Source: Saccopteryx bilineata (taxonomy: Eukaryota > Chordata > Mammalia > Chiroptera > Emballonuridae). Taken from it: a stretch of 64,000 bases of DNA. Made by a program: the position numbers and the translations under genes. Positions 33,782-45,290 of this stretch are shown here, in pieces (the stretch's first letter is position 1; each line of letters starts with the position of its first letter). Location of the stretch: assembly GCF_036850765.1 (NCBI RefSeq), contig NC_089490.1, forward strand, positions 291,382,982 through 291,446,981, in the 5' to 3' direction. The notes beneath the pieces were generated by a model. That model was not told the origin of the DNA, made no database searches, and saw only the letters and a list, made by a program, of their open reading frames with translations.

Positions 33782-33783
33782 TA

Positions 33784-34079
33784 CATTACTGGAATCACCT
33801 TCTTGCTTAACTAAATAGTGACTTATGAAGAGCTTCGAAAATAAAACAGGTACAGATTTAAAATATATATTCTTTTGCCTAGCAATCATTCTAATTTAGT
33901 TATTGATAAATTTTGTATTATGATATAAACTATAGTAGAGAGTATGTGTCATTATTACAGGTGATGTAAGTTAAACAAATTCTAATGTAAAGATATAATA
34001 ATAGTTTGTCTTGTTGGTATAATGTTTGTCTAATTCTTCATGATACATGTAGTCTTATGTTATTATCTATGCACTTGAA
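33784..34079. other. Nothing recognised
   Basis: AT-rich spacer. Confidence 0.4.
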
Positions 34080-34440
34080 GCAGCAGGCACCTCTTCCAGT
34101 CTTGAAGGCTGGATTTGGCAGCTAAAGGCCGTCTGTTAGGTCCAGTCTGAGAGAACAGCCTTAGGACCACAGTTGAGCAAGGCTGCAGCTGGGTTACAAG
34201 GCTGCTTCAGGGTCTGTAGGCATGTAAGACTAGAGCAGAGTCAATAGAGGCACAAGGCTGCTTTAAGGTTCACAGCTGGACCCTACCAAAGTGGGTAGGA
34301 CCACCTCAAAGGTATAGGCTGCATCCTCAAAGTGAGGCTTCTTCATCTTGGGCTCCAGCAGGGTTGTACAACCTTTTTCCTGGGTTCCAAGACTCCCACA
34401 AAGGCGCTTTTGTCTGTGGATGGCTGAAAATTTTTGTTTC
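34080..34440. repeat. GC-richer block, possible ancient interspersed repeat
   Basis: This block (AAGGCTGGATTTGGCAGCTA, GGGTTCCAAGACTCCCACAA, AGGCGCTTTTGTCTGTGGAT) stands out by composition from AT-rich flanks and has no open frame. It recalls old LTR or L1 5' UTR consensus text, but I cannot assign a family. Confidence 0.35.
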
Positions 34441-35450
34441 TGTAGGAGGATGGGAAATGTGTACCTTTAATTTGATCCTCTTATTGACATAATCTCAACA
34501 TTATCTTAATAATTATAAAATTTCTGTTCTTAAATTAATGTTAATAGTGAAAATGTATTTATTTCTCTTTTACTTTCCTGAATAATTGAAAAAAATGTTT
34601 ATGTAACATAGACTATTTATTATATTTTAAGTAGAAAAGTAAGCAAATAAAAATATATTGTTATAACTGATATAATTTTCTACATTTTCATTTAAGATTC
34701 ATCAAACTGATAGGTATAATTATGTGATGAGACACATCTCCATTACCTACTTCTATCTTCTAATTATGATATATTTGCATTGCCACTGGTAATGGAGGAA
34801 TTAGTTTACCCAAGCAAAAATTCAATAATTCAAACTTATAATTAAATTGTACTATAATGATAAAATTCATACATTACTGTGGACTTAATCCACTGTTCTG
34901 AACAGTCATTTTCTAATCTATGCATAATTAAATGTAAATTGAAATATCTATTATCGATGATGCTATACTGGTATTAAAGTCAATAAAAGAATACACAGAA
35001 ACTTGTATTTTTATGGATATACAATAAAAATGAAATTATAAACATCAGAGAATATTTACCAAATTTGTCATTTATTGCAAATCAATGCCACAAAGGAAAT
35101 GAGGCATCCATTTTCCTTGTAGAAGCCTTGAATATATTAACTTAAGTCAATTATTTCTTAAGCTATAATCATGTTTATCACAAATATGACTGGCTAAAAA
35201 ATTTGTGGGGCCCAGTGCAAATGAATATCCAGAGACCACTTTTCAAAATATATTACTAATTTCAAGAAAGTGACAGTACAGTAGTGAGCTATCAACATTC
35301 TTAATTTAAAGATGAGATTTAGCTAAAGAAAGGGAAAACAGACATAAAGGTTTTTTGTATCAGAAAATAAAAATTGAACTCTTTTCACTTGCGGGTTATA
35401 TGATTGCTTATGAAGATAATCCAAAATAATCTACAAAAATTTTTTTTTAA
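34441..35450. other. AT-rich; weak old repeat at 35190-35345
   Basis: TGGCTAAAAAATTTGTGGGG then CCCAGTGCAAATGAA and TTTCAAGAAAGTGACAG recall a common ancient mammalian repeat that I cannot name. The rest is featureless. Confidence 0.35.
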
Positions 35451-35797
35451 TTTTTTTTTTTTTTTTTTTTTTTTTTACAGAGACAGAGAGAGTCAAAGAG
35501 AGGAATAGACAGGGACAGACAGGAACGGAGAGATGAGAAGCATCTATCATTAGTTTTTCATTGTGCACTGTGACACCTTAGTTGTTCATAGATTGCTTTC
35601 TCATATGTGCCTTGGCCACGGGCCTTCAGCAGATCTAGTAACCCCTTGCTCGAGCCAGCTACCTTGGGTCCAAGCTCTGGTGAGCTTGTGCTCAAACCAG
35701 ATGATCCCGCACTCAAGCTGGTGACCTCGAGGTTTCAAACCTGGGGCCTTGGCATCCCAGTCCAATGCTCCATTCACTGTGCCACCTCCTGATCAGG
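35451..35797 (-). mobile_element. tRNA-derived SINE, type B, antisense
   Basis: Starts (plus view) with about 30 T, then ACAGAGACAGAGAGAGTCAA, GATGAGAAGCATC, GATTGCTTTCTCATATGTGC, several GCTCAAGCTGGTGACC-like modules and the head CACTGTGCCACCTCC. The flanks share CTACAAAAAT (35431-35440, 35798-35807). A fairly young copy. Confidence 0.92.
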
Positions 35798-35812
35798 CTA
35801 CAAAAATATTTT

Positions 35813-35999
35813 TAACTTCTATAGCTAATTACTGAGTCTAGCAAGGTTATAGAATACATGAGAAATACAAAATAGTTAATAGTATTTATATATACTAACA
35901 GTAAATTTTTTATATCAAAATTAAATTATATGAATTAAAACATATAATACATTATTTTATATCTAAATACAATATAACTAGAAATTATTTTATTTAAAA
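35813..35999. other. AT-rich spacer
   Basis: Nothing recognised; may belong to the upstream, more decayed part of the following L1. Confidence 0.35.
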
Positions 36000-36258
36000 T
36001 AACTTAAATGAAGCTTTGGAATAAAATAAAGTGAGAAGAATCAGGAAACCACTTGATTTCAATTCTCATCATATTTACAGAATTATCAAGATTGTGTGGT
36101 AATGATGAGGTATGAATAAAAAGAACAATGATACAGAATACATAACCCACAAATAGACCTAGACAATAAGCCTCACACCTTGCACAAACCTACATTAAAA
36201 TATATACTTTAATGAAAAATTTAAATTCATAATATATTTATATAAACAACCAGGAGAG

Positions 36259-36443
36259 CCTGACCTGTGGGGATGCACTGGATAGAGCATCGGCCTAGAA
36301 TGCACTGGATAGAGCATCGACCTAGAATGCTAAGGTTGCAAGTTTGAAACCCTGGGCTTGCCCAGTTAAGGCACATACAAATGCTCCTCACTCCCTTCAT
36401 CTCTCTTTCCTCTCCTCTGCAACTAATAAAATGTTTTTTAAAA
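36259..36443 (+). mobile_element. Short tRNA-derived SINE (type D) with duplicated A-box region
   Basis: Begins GCCTGACCTGTGGGGATGCA and contains a 27-bp direct duplication (36273-36299 and 36300-36326, one mismatch) covering ACTGGATAGAGCATCG, the pol III A-box part of the tRNA head. A B-box-like GTTTGAAACCC, a pyrimidine tail and an A-run follow. It interrupts the L1; the flanks AACCAGGAGA and CACCAGGAAA may be its decayed duplication. Confidence 0.85.
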
Positions 36444-36558
36444 AATCACCAGGAAAAAATATTTTAAATCTATGACTAGAAAAAAGGGTGTTAATCTTGA
36501 TAACAAAAGGACAATCTATAAAAGGAAAATTTGATGAATTGGACTGCATCAAAAAAAT

Positions 36559-36955
36559 TTTTTTTTGTATTTTTCTGAAGCTGGAAATGGGGAGGCAGTC
36601 AGACAGACTCCCGCATGCGCCCGACCGGGATCCACCTGGCACGCCCACCAGGGGTCGACGATCTGCCCACCAGGGGGCGACGCCCCCCCCCCCCCCCCCC
36701 CCGCATCGCTCTGTTGCGACCAGAGCCACTCTAGCGCCTGGGGCAGAGGCCAATGAGCCATCCCCAGCGCCCGGTCCATCTTTGCTCCAATGGAGCCTCA
36801 GCTGCAGGAGGGGAAGAGAGAGACAGAGAGGAAGGAGAGGGGGAGGGGTGGAGAAACAGATGGGCGCTTCTCCTTGTGTGCCCTGGCCGGGAATCAAACC
36901 CCGGACTTCTGCACGCCAGGCCGACGCTCTACCACTGAGCCAACCGGCCAGGGCC
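36559..36955 (-). mobile_element. tRNA-derived SINE, type A, antisense, with C20 run
   Basis: The minus strand begins GGCCCTGGCCGGTTGGCTCA with the usual head, pyrimidine block and body, and a T-run (plus view) at 36555-36566. Plus-strand bases 36683-36702 are 20 consecutive C, replacing one of the CCCC-containing modules. It is inserted in the old L1; the flanks GCATCAAAA / GTATCAAAA are a decayed duplication. Frames of 160-166 residues over this element are artefacts. Confidence 0.95.
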
Positions 36956-37974
36956 GTATCAAAATTTTAATAAAAAAGCAAACCATGCTTTGTGGGAAAA
37001 AAGTGAAAATGACAAACTACAGATTGAGAAAAAATATTTTCAAACAACATATCTAAAAACATATTGGTATCTTGAATATGTAATGAACTCTGATTATACA
37101 AAATAAAAATTCTGAGTATATAATTACCAAAATTATGAAATATTTCATAAAAGAGAATACAGACATGGTAAATACGTACATAAAAAGATGTTCAAAAGAA
37201 TTAGACATTAAGAAAATACCAATTAAAACTACAATAAAGTATTCCTACACATTTATCAGAATATCTAAAATAAGAAATAAAGAGAACACCAAATGATGGG
37301 GAGGATGAAGAAAAATCTGGATAACTTGTATGCTACTTATGAAAATCTAAAATGACAGCTAAGAAACTAAACATACAACTACTATTTAAACCAATAAAAT
37401 TTTTGAATCATATAAAAACTTGTACACAAATGTTTAGTAGCTTTCTTCTTAATAGCCTCAAACTGGAAACAGCCCGTTTGTCCTTCAACAGGTGAGTGGT
37501 AGAAATACGGTTGTACCTTCGTACAATAGAGTGCTACACACCAATAGAAAGAAACAGATGTTTGGCAAATTTATCAACATCACTAAATACATGGAGAATT
37601 ATGCCACATAGAAAAAGACAATTTCAAAGAGTAACATATTGTAGGATTTCATTTTATAACATTTTTAAAATTATATAATTTTAGAAATAGAAAACTGATA
37701 ATTGGTTTTCAGGGTTTAGAAGTTGTAGGAAAGTGGGTGTTAGTATAATAGAACAATACATGACATATTTGTGATGATAATAGTTTGGCCTTGAGTGTAT
37801 CGGTAGCAATATCTTCATTGTGATATTGTTCTAGGGGTTTGCAAGATGATTCTTTGGGGGATATAATAAAGGGTATAAAAATATTTATGTTATTTCTCAT
37901 GATTACATGTGATTCTACAATATTCCAAACAAATTAACTTTTTAAGAAAGAAAATTAAAAGGTCATTTTGCTTA

Positions 37975-38455
37975 TAAAAGAAATCACTGCATTATTCAGG
38001 GTGCCCAAGACATGGAAACAAGCAAAGTGTCTCTCAATAGAGAATTGGATGAAAAAGATGTGATGCATACATACAATAAAATACTACTCAGCCATAAGAA
38101 ATGATGACATATTGCCATTTACAACATGGATAGACTTTGATAACATTATACTGAGTGAAATAAGTAAATCAGAAAAACTAAGGACTATATGATTTTACAC
38201 GTGGGTGGTATATTATTAAACTGAGATTTATGGACAAAATAATAGTGAAGTGATTAACAGGAGGAGGTTTTCGTGGGAGGAGAGTAAAGAGGGACAAATC
38301 TATGTTGATGAAAAATTATTTAACTTTGGATGATGGGCACACAACACAATCAACAGTTCAAATACTATAAAAATGTTACCTGAAACCTATATACTCATTG
38401 ATCTATGTCACTACATTACATTTAATTACTTAATAAAATTTAAAAAATGGTAAAT
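37975..38455 (+). mobile_element. L1 3' end, first lineage, truncated
   Basis: CACTGCATTATTCAGGGTGC, ATGGAAACAAGCAAAGTGTC, CTACTCAGCCATAAGAAATG, ATGACATATTGCCATTTACA and the 3' UTR (GATGGGCACACAACACAATC, TTACTTAATAAAATTT) parallel the L1 at 1-1690, including the unusual CATAAGAAATGATGACAT. Only the last part of ORF2 remains. Confidence 0.85.
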
Positions 38456-38559
38456 TGAAATAAATTAATCAGTAGTTTTCCAGTGTGTATACATTTATAC
38501 CTATAAATATATATTTTAAAATTTTGTTTATATATAAATTTATTTTATAAATAAACATA

Positions 38560-38730
38560 TATTTAAATTTCCTAGGGTGACATTTGCTAATAGGATCATA
38601 TAGGTTTTCAAGTACACATTTCTATGATACATCACCTGCATATTGCATTGTGTACCACCACCCAAAGTCACATCATCTTCTGTCACCATATATCTGGCCC
38701 TCTTTATCTCACTACATAAATTTATATTAA
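38560..38730 (-). mobile_element. L1 3' UTR fragment, antisense
   Basis: TTTTCAAGTACACATTTCTA, TGATACATCACCTGCATATT, GTGTACCACCACCCAAAGTC and TCTTCTGTCACCATATATCT follow the antisense 3' UTR of a laurasiatherian L1 type. Confidence 0.65.
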
Positions 38731-38898
38731 TTTGTAAATCAGAATCTAAGGAAAATTTGATGAATGACTCAATTGAGATAATCTGTCAATGTAGTCTTAT
38801 TTATCAATAAGTAAATTTAAAATTTGGAAATTGTTTCAATATATGCAGGAGATTTTTTTTTTACTCTTTCTACATCAAAAATAAGTTTAAAGTATATA

Positions 38899-39455
38899 CA
38901 GTTATGTGCCCTTTTATGACAGGGATAAATTCCAAGAAATGCATTTTTATGCAATTTTGTTGTTTAACAAACATAATACAGGGCCTTACATAAGCCTAGA
39001 TAGTGCAGCCTACTGCACACCTATGCTATCTGGTACAGTCTATCGCTCCTAGACTACAAGAGAAAAATACTGTAACCAGGAAGTACTGTAAACAGGCCAT
39101 GTATAAGGCTGCTGCTGGCATTACAGGGCACACTCTTGTACAGCAAACTTCTATAAGTAGAAAAAGTATACTCTAAAATAATGATAAAACATATAGTATG
39201 GAAAATATATAAACCAGTAACATAGCTATTTATTACCAAATAGTATACACTATATATAATTTATGTGCCATACTTTTATATAACTGGTAGCACAGTAGGT
39301 TTGCATCACCACAAACAAGCACATGACGAATGCATTCTGTTATGATGTCACTATGCAATAGGTATTTTTCACCTCTAAAGTAATTATATAGAACCACAGT
39401 CATATTTTTCGTATTTGCATTCTTTCTTTGACCAAAGATTGGTCATGGGCACACA
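38899..39455 (+). mobile_element. Old Tigger-like DNA transposon
   Basis: Begins CAGTTATGTGCCCTTTTATG after a TA (38897-38898) and carries landmarks of a widespread mammalian Tc1/mariner-Tigger element: AAATGCATTTTTATGCAATT, AGCCTACTGCACACCTATGC, TCGCTCCTAGACTACAAG. The far end (TTGACCAAAGATTGG to about 39455) resembles the other terminus, with an AT-rich insertion of about 100 bp in the middle. Strongly decayed, no transposase frame. Confidence 0.7.
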
Positions 39456-39456
39456 G

Positions 39457-39481
39457 TTCTGTGTGTGTGTGTCTGTGTGTA
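39457..39481. repeat. (TG)n microsatellite
   Basis: GTGTGTGTGTGTCTGTGTGT directly after the Tigger-like remnant. Confidence 0.85.
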
Positions 39482-39562
39482 TTTACTTTAAAAAATCACT
39501 TTATAAACAGAAAGGAATCTTCCAATTTGCTAAAGATAATACTAAAAATCTACAGTAAATAT

Positions 39563-39741
39563 ATTTTTTAATTTTATTTATTCATTTTTAGAGAGAGTGG
39601 AGAAGGAGGGAAGAAGCAGGAAGCATCAACTCATAGTAGTTGTTTCCTGTATGTGCCCTGACTGTGCAAGCCCAGGGTTTCGAGCCAGTGACTTCAGCAT
39701 TCCAGGTCAATGGTTTTTCTGCTGTGCCATCACAGGTCAGG
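39563..39741 (-). mobile_element. Short tRNA-derived SINE (type D), antisense
   Basis: Minus strand: CCTGACCTGTGATGGCACAG, a degenerate B box (GGCTCGAAACCC), GGGCTTGCACAGTCAGGGCA, and a short purine/pyrimidine tail. The flanks CAGTAAATAT (39553-39562) and CAGTAAACAT (39742-39751) are the likely duplication. Confidence 0.87.
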
Positions 39742-39755
39742 CAGTAAACATTTTA

Positions 39756-41084
39756 TGAAGAGACAAGTAAAGAATAAGCAGAATCACTGTTATTGCTACT
39801 TACTACTATTGCCTTAGAGGAACTGATGTAACCTATAATAATATAAATAAAATAAGTAAGTAAAATAAATATTTTAAGAAAAGATGTAATTCTATAATTA
39901 TCAATAATGTAATTATCTATACAAAGATATGGCAGAATTTATAGAAACTAATAAGAAAGTTTAGCAGAGTTCCTGCATACAAGATCACTATATGACCTAC
40001 AATATATATTAAAAATTAGACAACATTCACAATTGTAGTACAACATATGATCAAAGTGATTTAGCAAAAAATACATGGAACCTCTAGAGACAAATATTTA
40101 GCTCTATAAAATAGACTAAAAATTTATATTTAGAATAGACCATTGCATATTTTTCAGGTGTGTGAAATTATAAGATGTCAGGATTTACCCATGAGTCATG
40201 GATTCTATGCAAAATAACAGTTCTACTATTTTGTGAACTCAGTACATTCATTCTAAAATTTATATAACCTCTGAGTCCCCTTACCAACTTCCTACATATT
40301 AAGAAGTCAGGGTGAGAAAATTGTCACTGTAATATCTGAGGAGAAAACACTCCGGTTATGAACAATAATATTATTTACTAAGGTAGCAAAATTATATATG
40401 AGTGCAGAGCACTTATATCACTTAATCCAGGAGCAAAGAAAATAGAATTAATGAGAAAGGTGGCAGTATGAGTTGTTAGATGCTTGGTAATGATTAAAAT
40501 GAATTTTTGGACGAATGTTGGCTCTATAAATCTTAGTTGTTTTTGTGGGCTTTTTATTTTTGTTATCAAATTTACTCTTATAATAATGAGAATTTATGAC
40601 CTAAAGTAAAAAAAAAATAGAGCCACAAAGTCCTTCTAATGCAAACTCATCATATCATATGTGAAGAAATAGACAAACAGGAAATTTAAGGCATTTTCTC
40701 AAAGGCACTGAGGTAAATGTGACAGGTTTACAAATTTGGGATTATAAATTCTTTCTCATGATACCTATTTCTCTTTTCATTCCACCAAATCAGCTAATGA
40801 TGTTTTATCTTGTGTCCATACTCCTTTTGTAATAATTTATTCTCAGCTGAGAAGCTTTTTTTGTGTCTCCTTTTCTAACTGTATGTCTACTGGCCACATC
40901 TAGTCACTAGCCGCCACCACCAAATGGTCATACTAAATCGTCTATCAAAATATTTGGATGATGTTGATAGATGACTTTATTGTCTGTCACATCCAACAGA
41001 GGTAATAATTGAGTGTTTACAGAGGAGGAATTTCTGAATTCTAACTTCTGTTAACTTTTGAAGGTATAAAGATCAAATTCATCT
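39756..41084. other. AT-rich, nothing recognised
   Basis: No gene; no clear repeat. Confidence 0.5.
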
Positions 41085-41400
41085 TGTAAATGTAAATAGC
41101 GGTGCAATGAACATGGGTATACATATATATTTTTGAGTTAGTGTTTGTTTCTATAAATATCATATACTAGTTTTCTTTTAAATTTTTGAGGAATATTCAT
41201 ACTATTTTTTATAGTGGCTATACTAGTTTATCTTCCCATCAGCAGTGCACAGATATTTCCTTTTCTCTTCATCCTTGCCAACGCTTCTTTTTTTATTTTT
41301 TGATAATAGCTTGTCTTAACAGATGTGAGGTTAGATGTCATTGTGGTTTTGTTTTGCACTTCATCAATTTTAATATAATTTGTAACAAAAGCCAGTAGTT
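41085..41400 (-). mobile_element. Old antisense L1 ORF2 fragment
   Basis: GGTGCAATGAACATGGGTAT, TCCCATCAGCAGTGCACAGA, CTCTTCATCCTTGCCAACGC, TGATAATAGCTTGTCTTAAC and AGATGTGAGGTTAGATGTCA are the familiar antisense landmarks of the ORF2 C-terminal region (ITEMQIK...YHLT area). Decayed. Confidence 0.8.
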
Positions 41401-41792
41401 TCCATTTTAATATATAATATACATTCATACATGATATATTATATAATTATGAATATGATATACAAAATGTAGTTTATTAAATATTATTACAGACAATACA
41501 CAGAGATAAAATAGTTTATAGAGCAAGAGATAGAAAACAGATAGCATTAAAATAGAAATTAACATAAAATATGCTAAAAATTCAAACCAAATATATTTTC
41601 TATTCTAAACAATATTAATGAGATAAACTCAACTTCTTAAATAAAAATTAGCTAAATAATGTCATTCGTCCATATATATTTCTGCCAGAAATACATCAAA
41701 TATAAAATGTTTCATAAATTTTCATGCTAAAAGAATAACCAAAGAGTAAAGGAGCACTTATGGCATATAATTATATACTAAATATAGAAATG
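41401..41792. other. AT-rich spacer
   Basis: Nothing recognised. Confidence 0.45.
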
Positions 41793-42556
41793 GAGCCTGT
41801 CCAGGCAGTGGCAGATAGAGCGTCTGTCTGAGACACAGAGGACCCATATTTGAAACCCCAAGGTCACTGGTTTGAGCACAGGCTCACCAGCTTGAGCATG
41901 GGATCATAGAGATGACCCCATGGTTGCTTGCCTGAGCCTAAAGATTGCTGGCTTGAAGCCCAAGTTGCTGGCTTGAGCCCAAGATCACTGGCTTAAGCAA
42001 GGGGTCACTGGCTCAGCTAAAGCCACCAAATCAAGTCACATATAAGAAAGCAATCAATGGGCCCTGGCCGGTTGGCTCAGCGGTAGAGCGTCGGCCTGGC
42101 GTGCAGGGGACCCGGGTTCGATTCCCGGCCAGGGCACATAGGAGAAGCAGCCATATGCTTCTCCACCTTCTCCCCTCCTTCCTCTCTGTCTCTTTCTTCC
42201 CCTCCTGCAGCCAAAGCTCCATTGGAGCAAGGATGGCTTGGGCACTGGGGATGGCTCCTTGGCCTCTGCTCCGGGCGCTGGAGTGGCTCTGGTTGCAGCA
42301 GAGTGACACCCCCGGTGGGCAGAGCTTCGCCCCTGGTGGGCGTGCCGGGTGGATCCCGGTCGGGCGCATGCGAGAGTCTGTCTGACTGTCTCTTCCCGTT
42401 TCCGGCTTCAGAAAAATACAAAAAATACAAAAAAAAAAAAAAAAAAGAAAGCAATCAATGAACAACTACCGTGTCACAATAAAGAATTGATACTTCTCAT
42501 CTCTCTCATTCCTGCCTGTCCCTCTCTCTCTCTCTCTCTGTCTTACTTAAAAAAAG
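41793..42556 (+). mobile_element. tRNA-derived SINE, type B, interrupted by a type A SINE
   Basis: The head (GCCTGTCCAGGCAGTGGCAG, missing part of the A-box region), repeated GCTTGAGCCCAAGATCACTG modules, then TAAGAAAGCAATCAATG at 42043-42059. The text resumes at 42461 with AACAACTACCGTGTCACAAT and the (CT)n tail. The flanks TAGAAATG occur at 41785-41792 and 42557-42564. Confidence 0.92.
42060..42444 (+). mobile_element. tRNA-derived SINE, type A, young, inside a SINE
   Basis: A nearly consensus copy: GGCCCTGGCCGGTTGGCTCA, GCGGTAGAGCGTCGGCCTGG, B box GGGTTCGATTCCCGGCC, pyrimidine block, body and A-tail of about 16. It duplicates the 16-mer AAGAAAGCAATCAATG perfectly (42044-42059, 42445-42460), target sequence belonging to the host type B SINE. 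The intact pol III boxes suggest the head could still be transcribed; that is inference. Confidence 0.97.
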
Positions 42557-42564
42557 TAGAAATG

Positions 42565-43207
42565 TAAACACATATTTCAGGACCTCTATGGAGGTTTTTA
42601 AAGAAATACATTATTTCTTTGTCAATATGACCCATTTTTTGTGAACTCATGACAAATAAAGTGATTAAAATACAAGCAAGTATGTAAACTATTTGAATGT
42701 TTAAATTACTAACATTTATCAAGAAAATAGTAATGAAATCATATCCCTAATAATAAGAAATGCAATTTTATTTTTAATGGTCATGAAATACATTTTTTGG
42801 TAGGCCCCAAGGTAAAAATTAAATTAACTTTAAAATAAAAATGATGATAACAGTTTCCAACTGCAATGTGACAAGAGTAGAGATAATTAGCTGCAATTAA
42901 AGTTTGTATTTATAATAGAATTAATAAATCTAAAATAAATAAATTTAGACATAAGATAAAAATTTTACAAGTGCTTTAAACTTTATTTTAAGACATTTAA
43001 AAAATAATCAGCTATGAAAACAGTACTATAAGGAACCATATCTGAATATAACTGACATATCAGCACAAATTTGCTAGAGTAGTCTATATGTGGCTTGCTA
43101 ATAGGTGGACAGAAATCAGTCTTTCCACTTCTAGTTTATTGTCCTTCCCAACACTGTTTGTGAAAAGGACTAGTGAAGAAGTCAGTGTCTTTGAAGGGAA
43201 AAACGGG
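42565..43207. other. AT-rich, nothing recognised
   Basis: No gene or clear repeat. Confidence 0.45.
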
Positions 43208-43545
43208 TGTCTTAGTTCAGGCTCTAACAAACTACTATAAACTGTGGTGGTGGAGGGTGGGGGATTTTAAGCAACAGAAATTTACTTTCTCTCAGCTCTG
43301 GATGTAGAAAATACAATAACAGGGTAAACACATAGTCAGGTTCTGATGAGAGCCTACTTCTGGGTTACAGACTGTTGATTTCTCTTATACATTTTCACAA
43401 ATGACAGGACAGTGAAAACAAGCAAACTCACTCTTGACTCCCATAAGGATACTACTAATCCTATTTATGTGGACTTTATTCTTATTACTTCATCTAATTT
43501 TAATTACTTCCTGAATGTCCCATCTTCTAATGCTCTCATATTGAT
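43208..43545 (-). mobile_element. MaLR (ERVL-MaLR, MST/MLT1-like) LTR remnant, antisense
   Basis: GTTCAGGCTCTAACAAACTA, CTATAAACTGTGGTGG, AGCAACAGAAATTTACTTTC, TCTCAGCTCTGGATGTAGAA and later GGATACTACTAATCCTATTT follow the antisense text of mammalian apparent LTR-retrotransposons. The 89-codon frame starting at 43412 lies across its end and is not a gene. Confidence 0.7.
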
Positions 43546-44482
43546 GGGTATGGTTAATCACGTAGAGGGCAATGTAAAAATGACCTTGGTCAATGTAAGT
43601 CATGTGTGGTCAACATTCCAGTGCATTTACATAATTCATGCTAGTAAGGGGAGAATGATGTTATGTAGCCATTCACAATGAAGAATCACTGACAAATTCC
43701 AACAGCACCAGTCAAAAAAGACTTTGTTTTCTTTTATCATCCTTTGATAACCCAAACCTGAAAGAATTAAAAGCAACATCTAACGTACAGGGGGTGATGT
43801 GATTTAAAAAGAGTGAAGAATAATTATAATTATGTGTGGAAAAATAATTATAAGAAAAGGTTGATTTTGATTAGACTGGACTTGATAGTAACTTTAAGTA
43901 AGATTTTTAAATACCTGAGTATGTTTGGAAGCTATCTGAGATCTACCTAAGAAATCAGAAGGCATTGAAGACTATAGGCAGGGCTGAAGCACAGTAGTTG
44001 GGGAATTATATAGGTATTTTCTAAAGTGTCTATCAAATACAGGATCATTCAATGAAATGGTTATAAGGATATTGATTATTTTGAATCAGAAACAATTAAG
44101 TAGACAACTCTTAATATGTTATAATACCACAAATAAAAACAAACAAGAAAAAAGATATGATAGAAAATATTGATAATGTTAACCGAAAAGCAAAGTCCCT
44201 TATTAAATAAATTAAAAAGTAATCCTCATACACAAAGTGTATGAACAGCCAGATCAAAGAAAAGTGGGGATCATTACCCAGCAAATATACTACATACAGT
44301 AATGCTAGACTACTTCTGCAGATCACAAAATACAGAATTTCCTTGTTTGTATTTGAAAATATTTTTTAAGTTATTTAAAAAAAAACACTGTTATACAGTA
44401 GATGTCTATATACAATCAAAAGTTTAAAGACTTTCAAGTTAGATTGTAGGCAGAACTTTCACCTATCAAAATAATGCCTTGA
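43546..44482. other. No gene or clear repeat seen
   Basis: AT-rich; small frames only. Confidence 0.45.
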
Positions 44483-44850
44483 GGCCCTGGCTGGCTGGCT
44501 GAGCGGTAGAGCATCACCTGGTGTGTGGAAGTCCAGGTTTGATTCCCAGTCAGGCACACAGGAGAAGCGCCCATCTGCTTCTCCACCTTTCCCCCTCTCT
44601 CTTTCTCTTCTCCTCCCACAGCCAAGGCTCCAGTGGAGCAAAGTTGGCGAGGGTGCTAAGGATGGCTCCATAGCCTCCGCCTCAGGCACTATAATGGCAC
44701 TAGTTGCAAAAGAGCAATGCCCCAGATGGGCAGAGCATCGCCCTCTAGTGGACTTGCCGGGTGGATCCTGATTGGGCATATGAGAGAGTCTGTCTCTCTG
44801 CCTCCCCACTTCTCACTTTAGAAAAATACAAAATGAACAAATAAATAAAT
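44483..44850 (+). mobile_element. tRNA-derived SINE, type A, old copy
   Basis: GGCCCTGGCTGGCTGGCTGA head with GGTTTGATTCCCAGTCAGG as B box, GAGAAGCGCCCATCTGCTTC, a short pyrimidine block and the usual body, ending in AAATACAAAATGAACAAATA. No clear duplication is visible. Diverged. Confidence 0.9.
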
Positions 44851-44888
44851 AATAACAGGATTTTTCATCCTTTTGAGTATGAATTCTT

Positions 44889-45096
44889 TTTTCTTCTTCA
44901 TTTCCAATGGAAAGGAGGGGAGATAAACTCTCATATGGAGCCCAACAGAGATCTACCTGGCAACCCCCATCTGGGGTCAATGCTCTGCCCCATCTAAGGC
45001 CATACTGGCCACTGAACTATTTTTAACACTTGAGGTAAAGGCTCCACGGAGCCATCCTCAGCGCCCCAGCTGATGTGCTGGAACCAATCAAGCCAT

Positions 45097-45139
<43 letters not shown>

Positions 45140-45274
45140 AGAAGGAGGAGGAGGAGGAGGAGGAGGGTTAGAAAAGCAGACAGTCACTACTCCTGTGTGC
45201 CCTGACCAGAAATTGAAGCCGGGACATCCACACACTGGGCCGATGCTTGACCACTGTGCCACCTGGTCAGGGCC
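44889..45274 (-). mobile_element. tRNA-derived SINE, type C, antisense, with microsatellites
   Basis: The minus strand begins GGCCCTGACCAGGTGGCACA, B-box region near 45215, and a pyrimidine block expanded into (CT)18 (plus view GA at 45101-45136) and (TCC)n (45141-45167). Its body is of the type C kind. A 16-bp duplication TTGAGTATGRATTCTT flanks it (44873-44888, 45275-45290) with one mismatch. Confidence 0.92.
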
Positions 45275-45290
45275 TTGAGTATGGATTCTT

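Larger units (their letters stand above)
36000..37965 (+). mobile_element. Old L1 ORF2 to 3' UTR, split by two SINEs
   Basis: L1 pieces are about 36000-36258, 36444-36558 and 36956-37965. The 36040-36180 part matches the ORF2 segment around the codons for VIKTVWY...; GATGAATTGGACTGCATCAA before the SINE and AGCAAACCATGCTTTGTGGG after it match the ORF2 region [13 protein letters not shown]... of younger copies. 37440-37640 corresponds to the C-terminal stretch, with 37496-37678 open. Many stops and indels; an old copy. Confidence 0.75.

Noticed and set aside
36397..36970. 160- and 166-residue open frames on opposite strands
   Set aside because: Both lie on one type A SINE. The same frames recur over the SINEs at 8.9, 42.1, 47.0, 50.2, 55.0, 58.4 and 63.6 kb.
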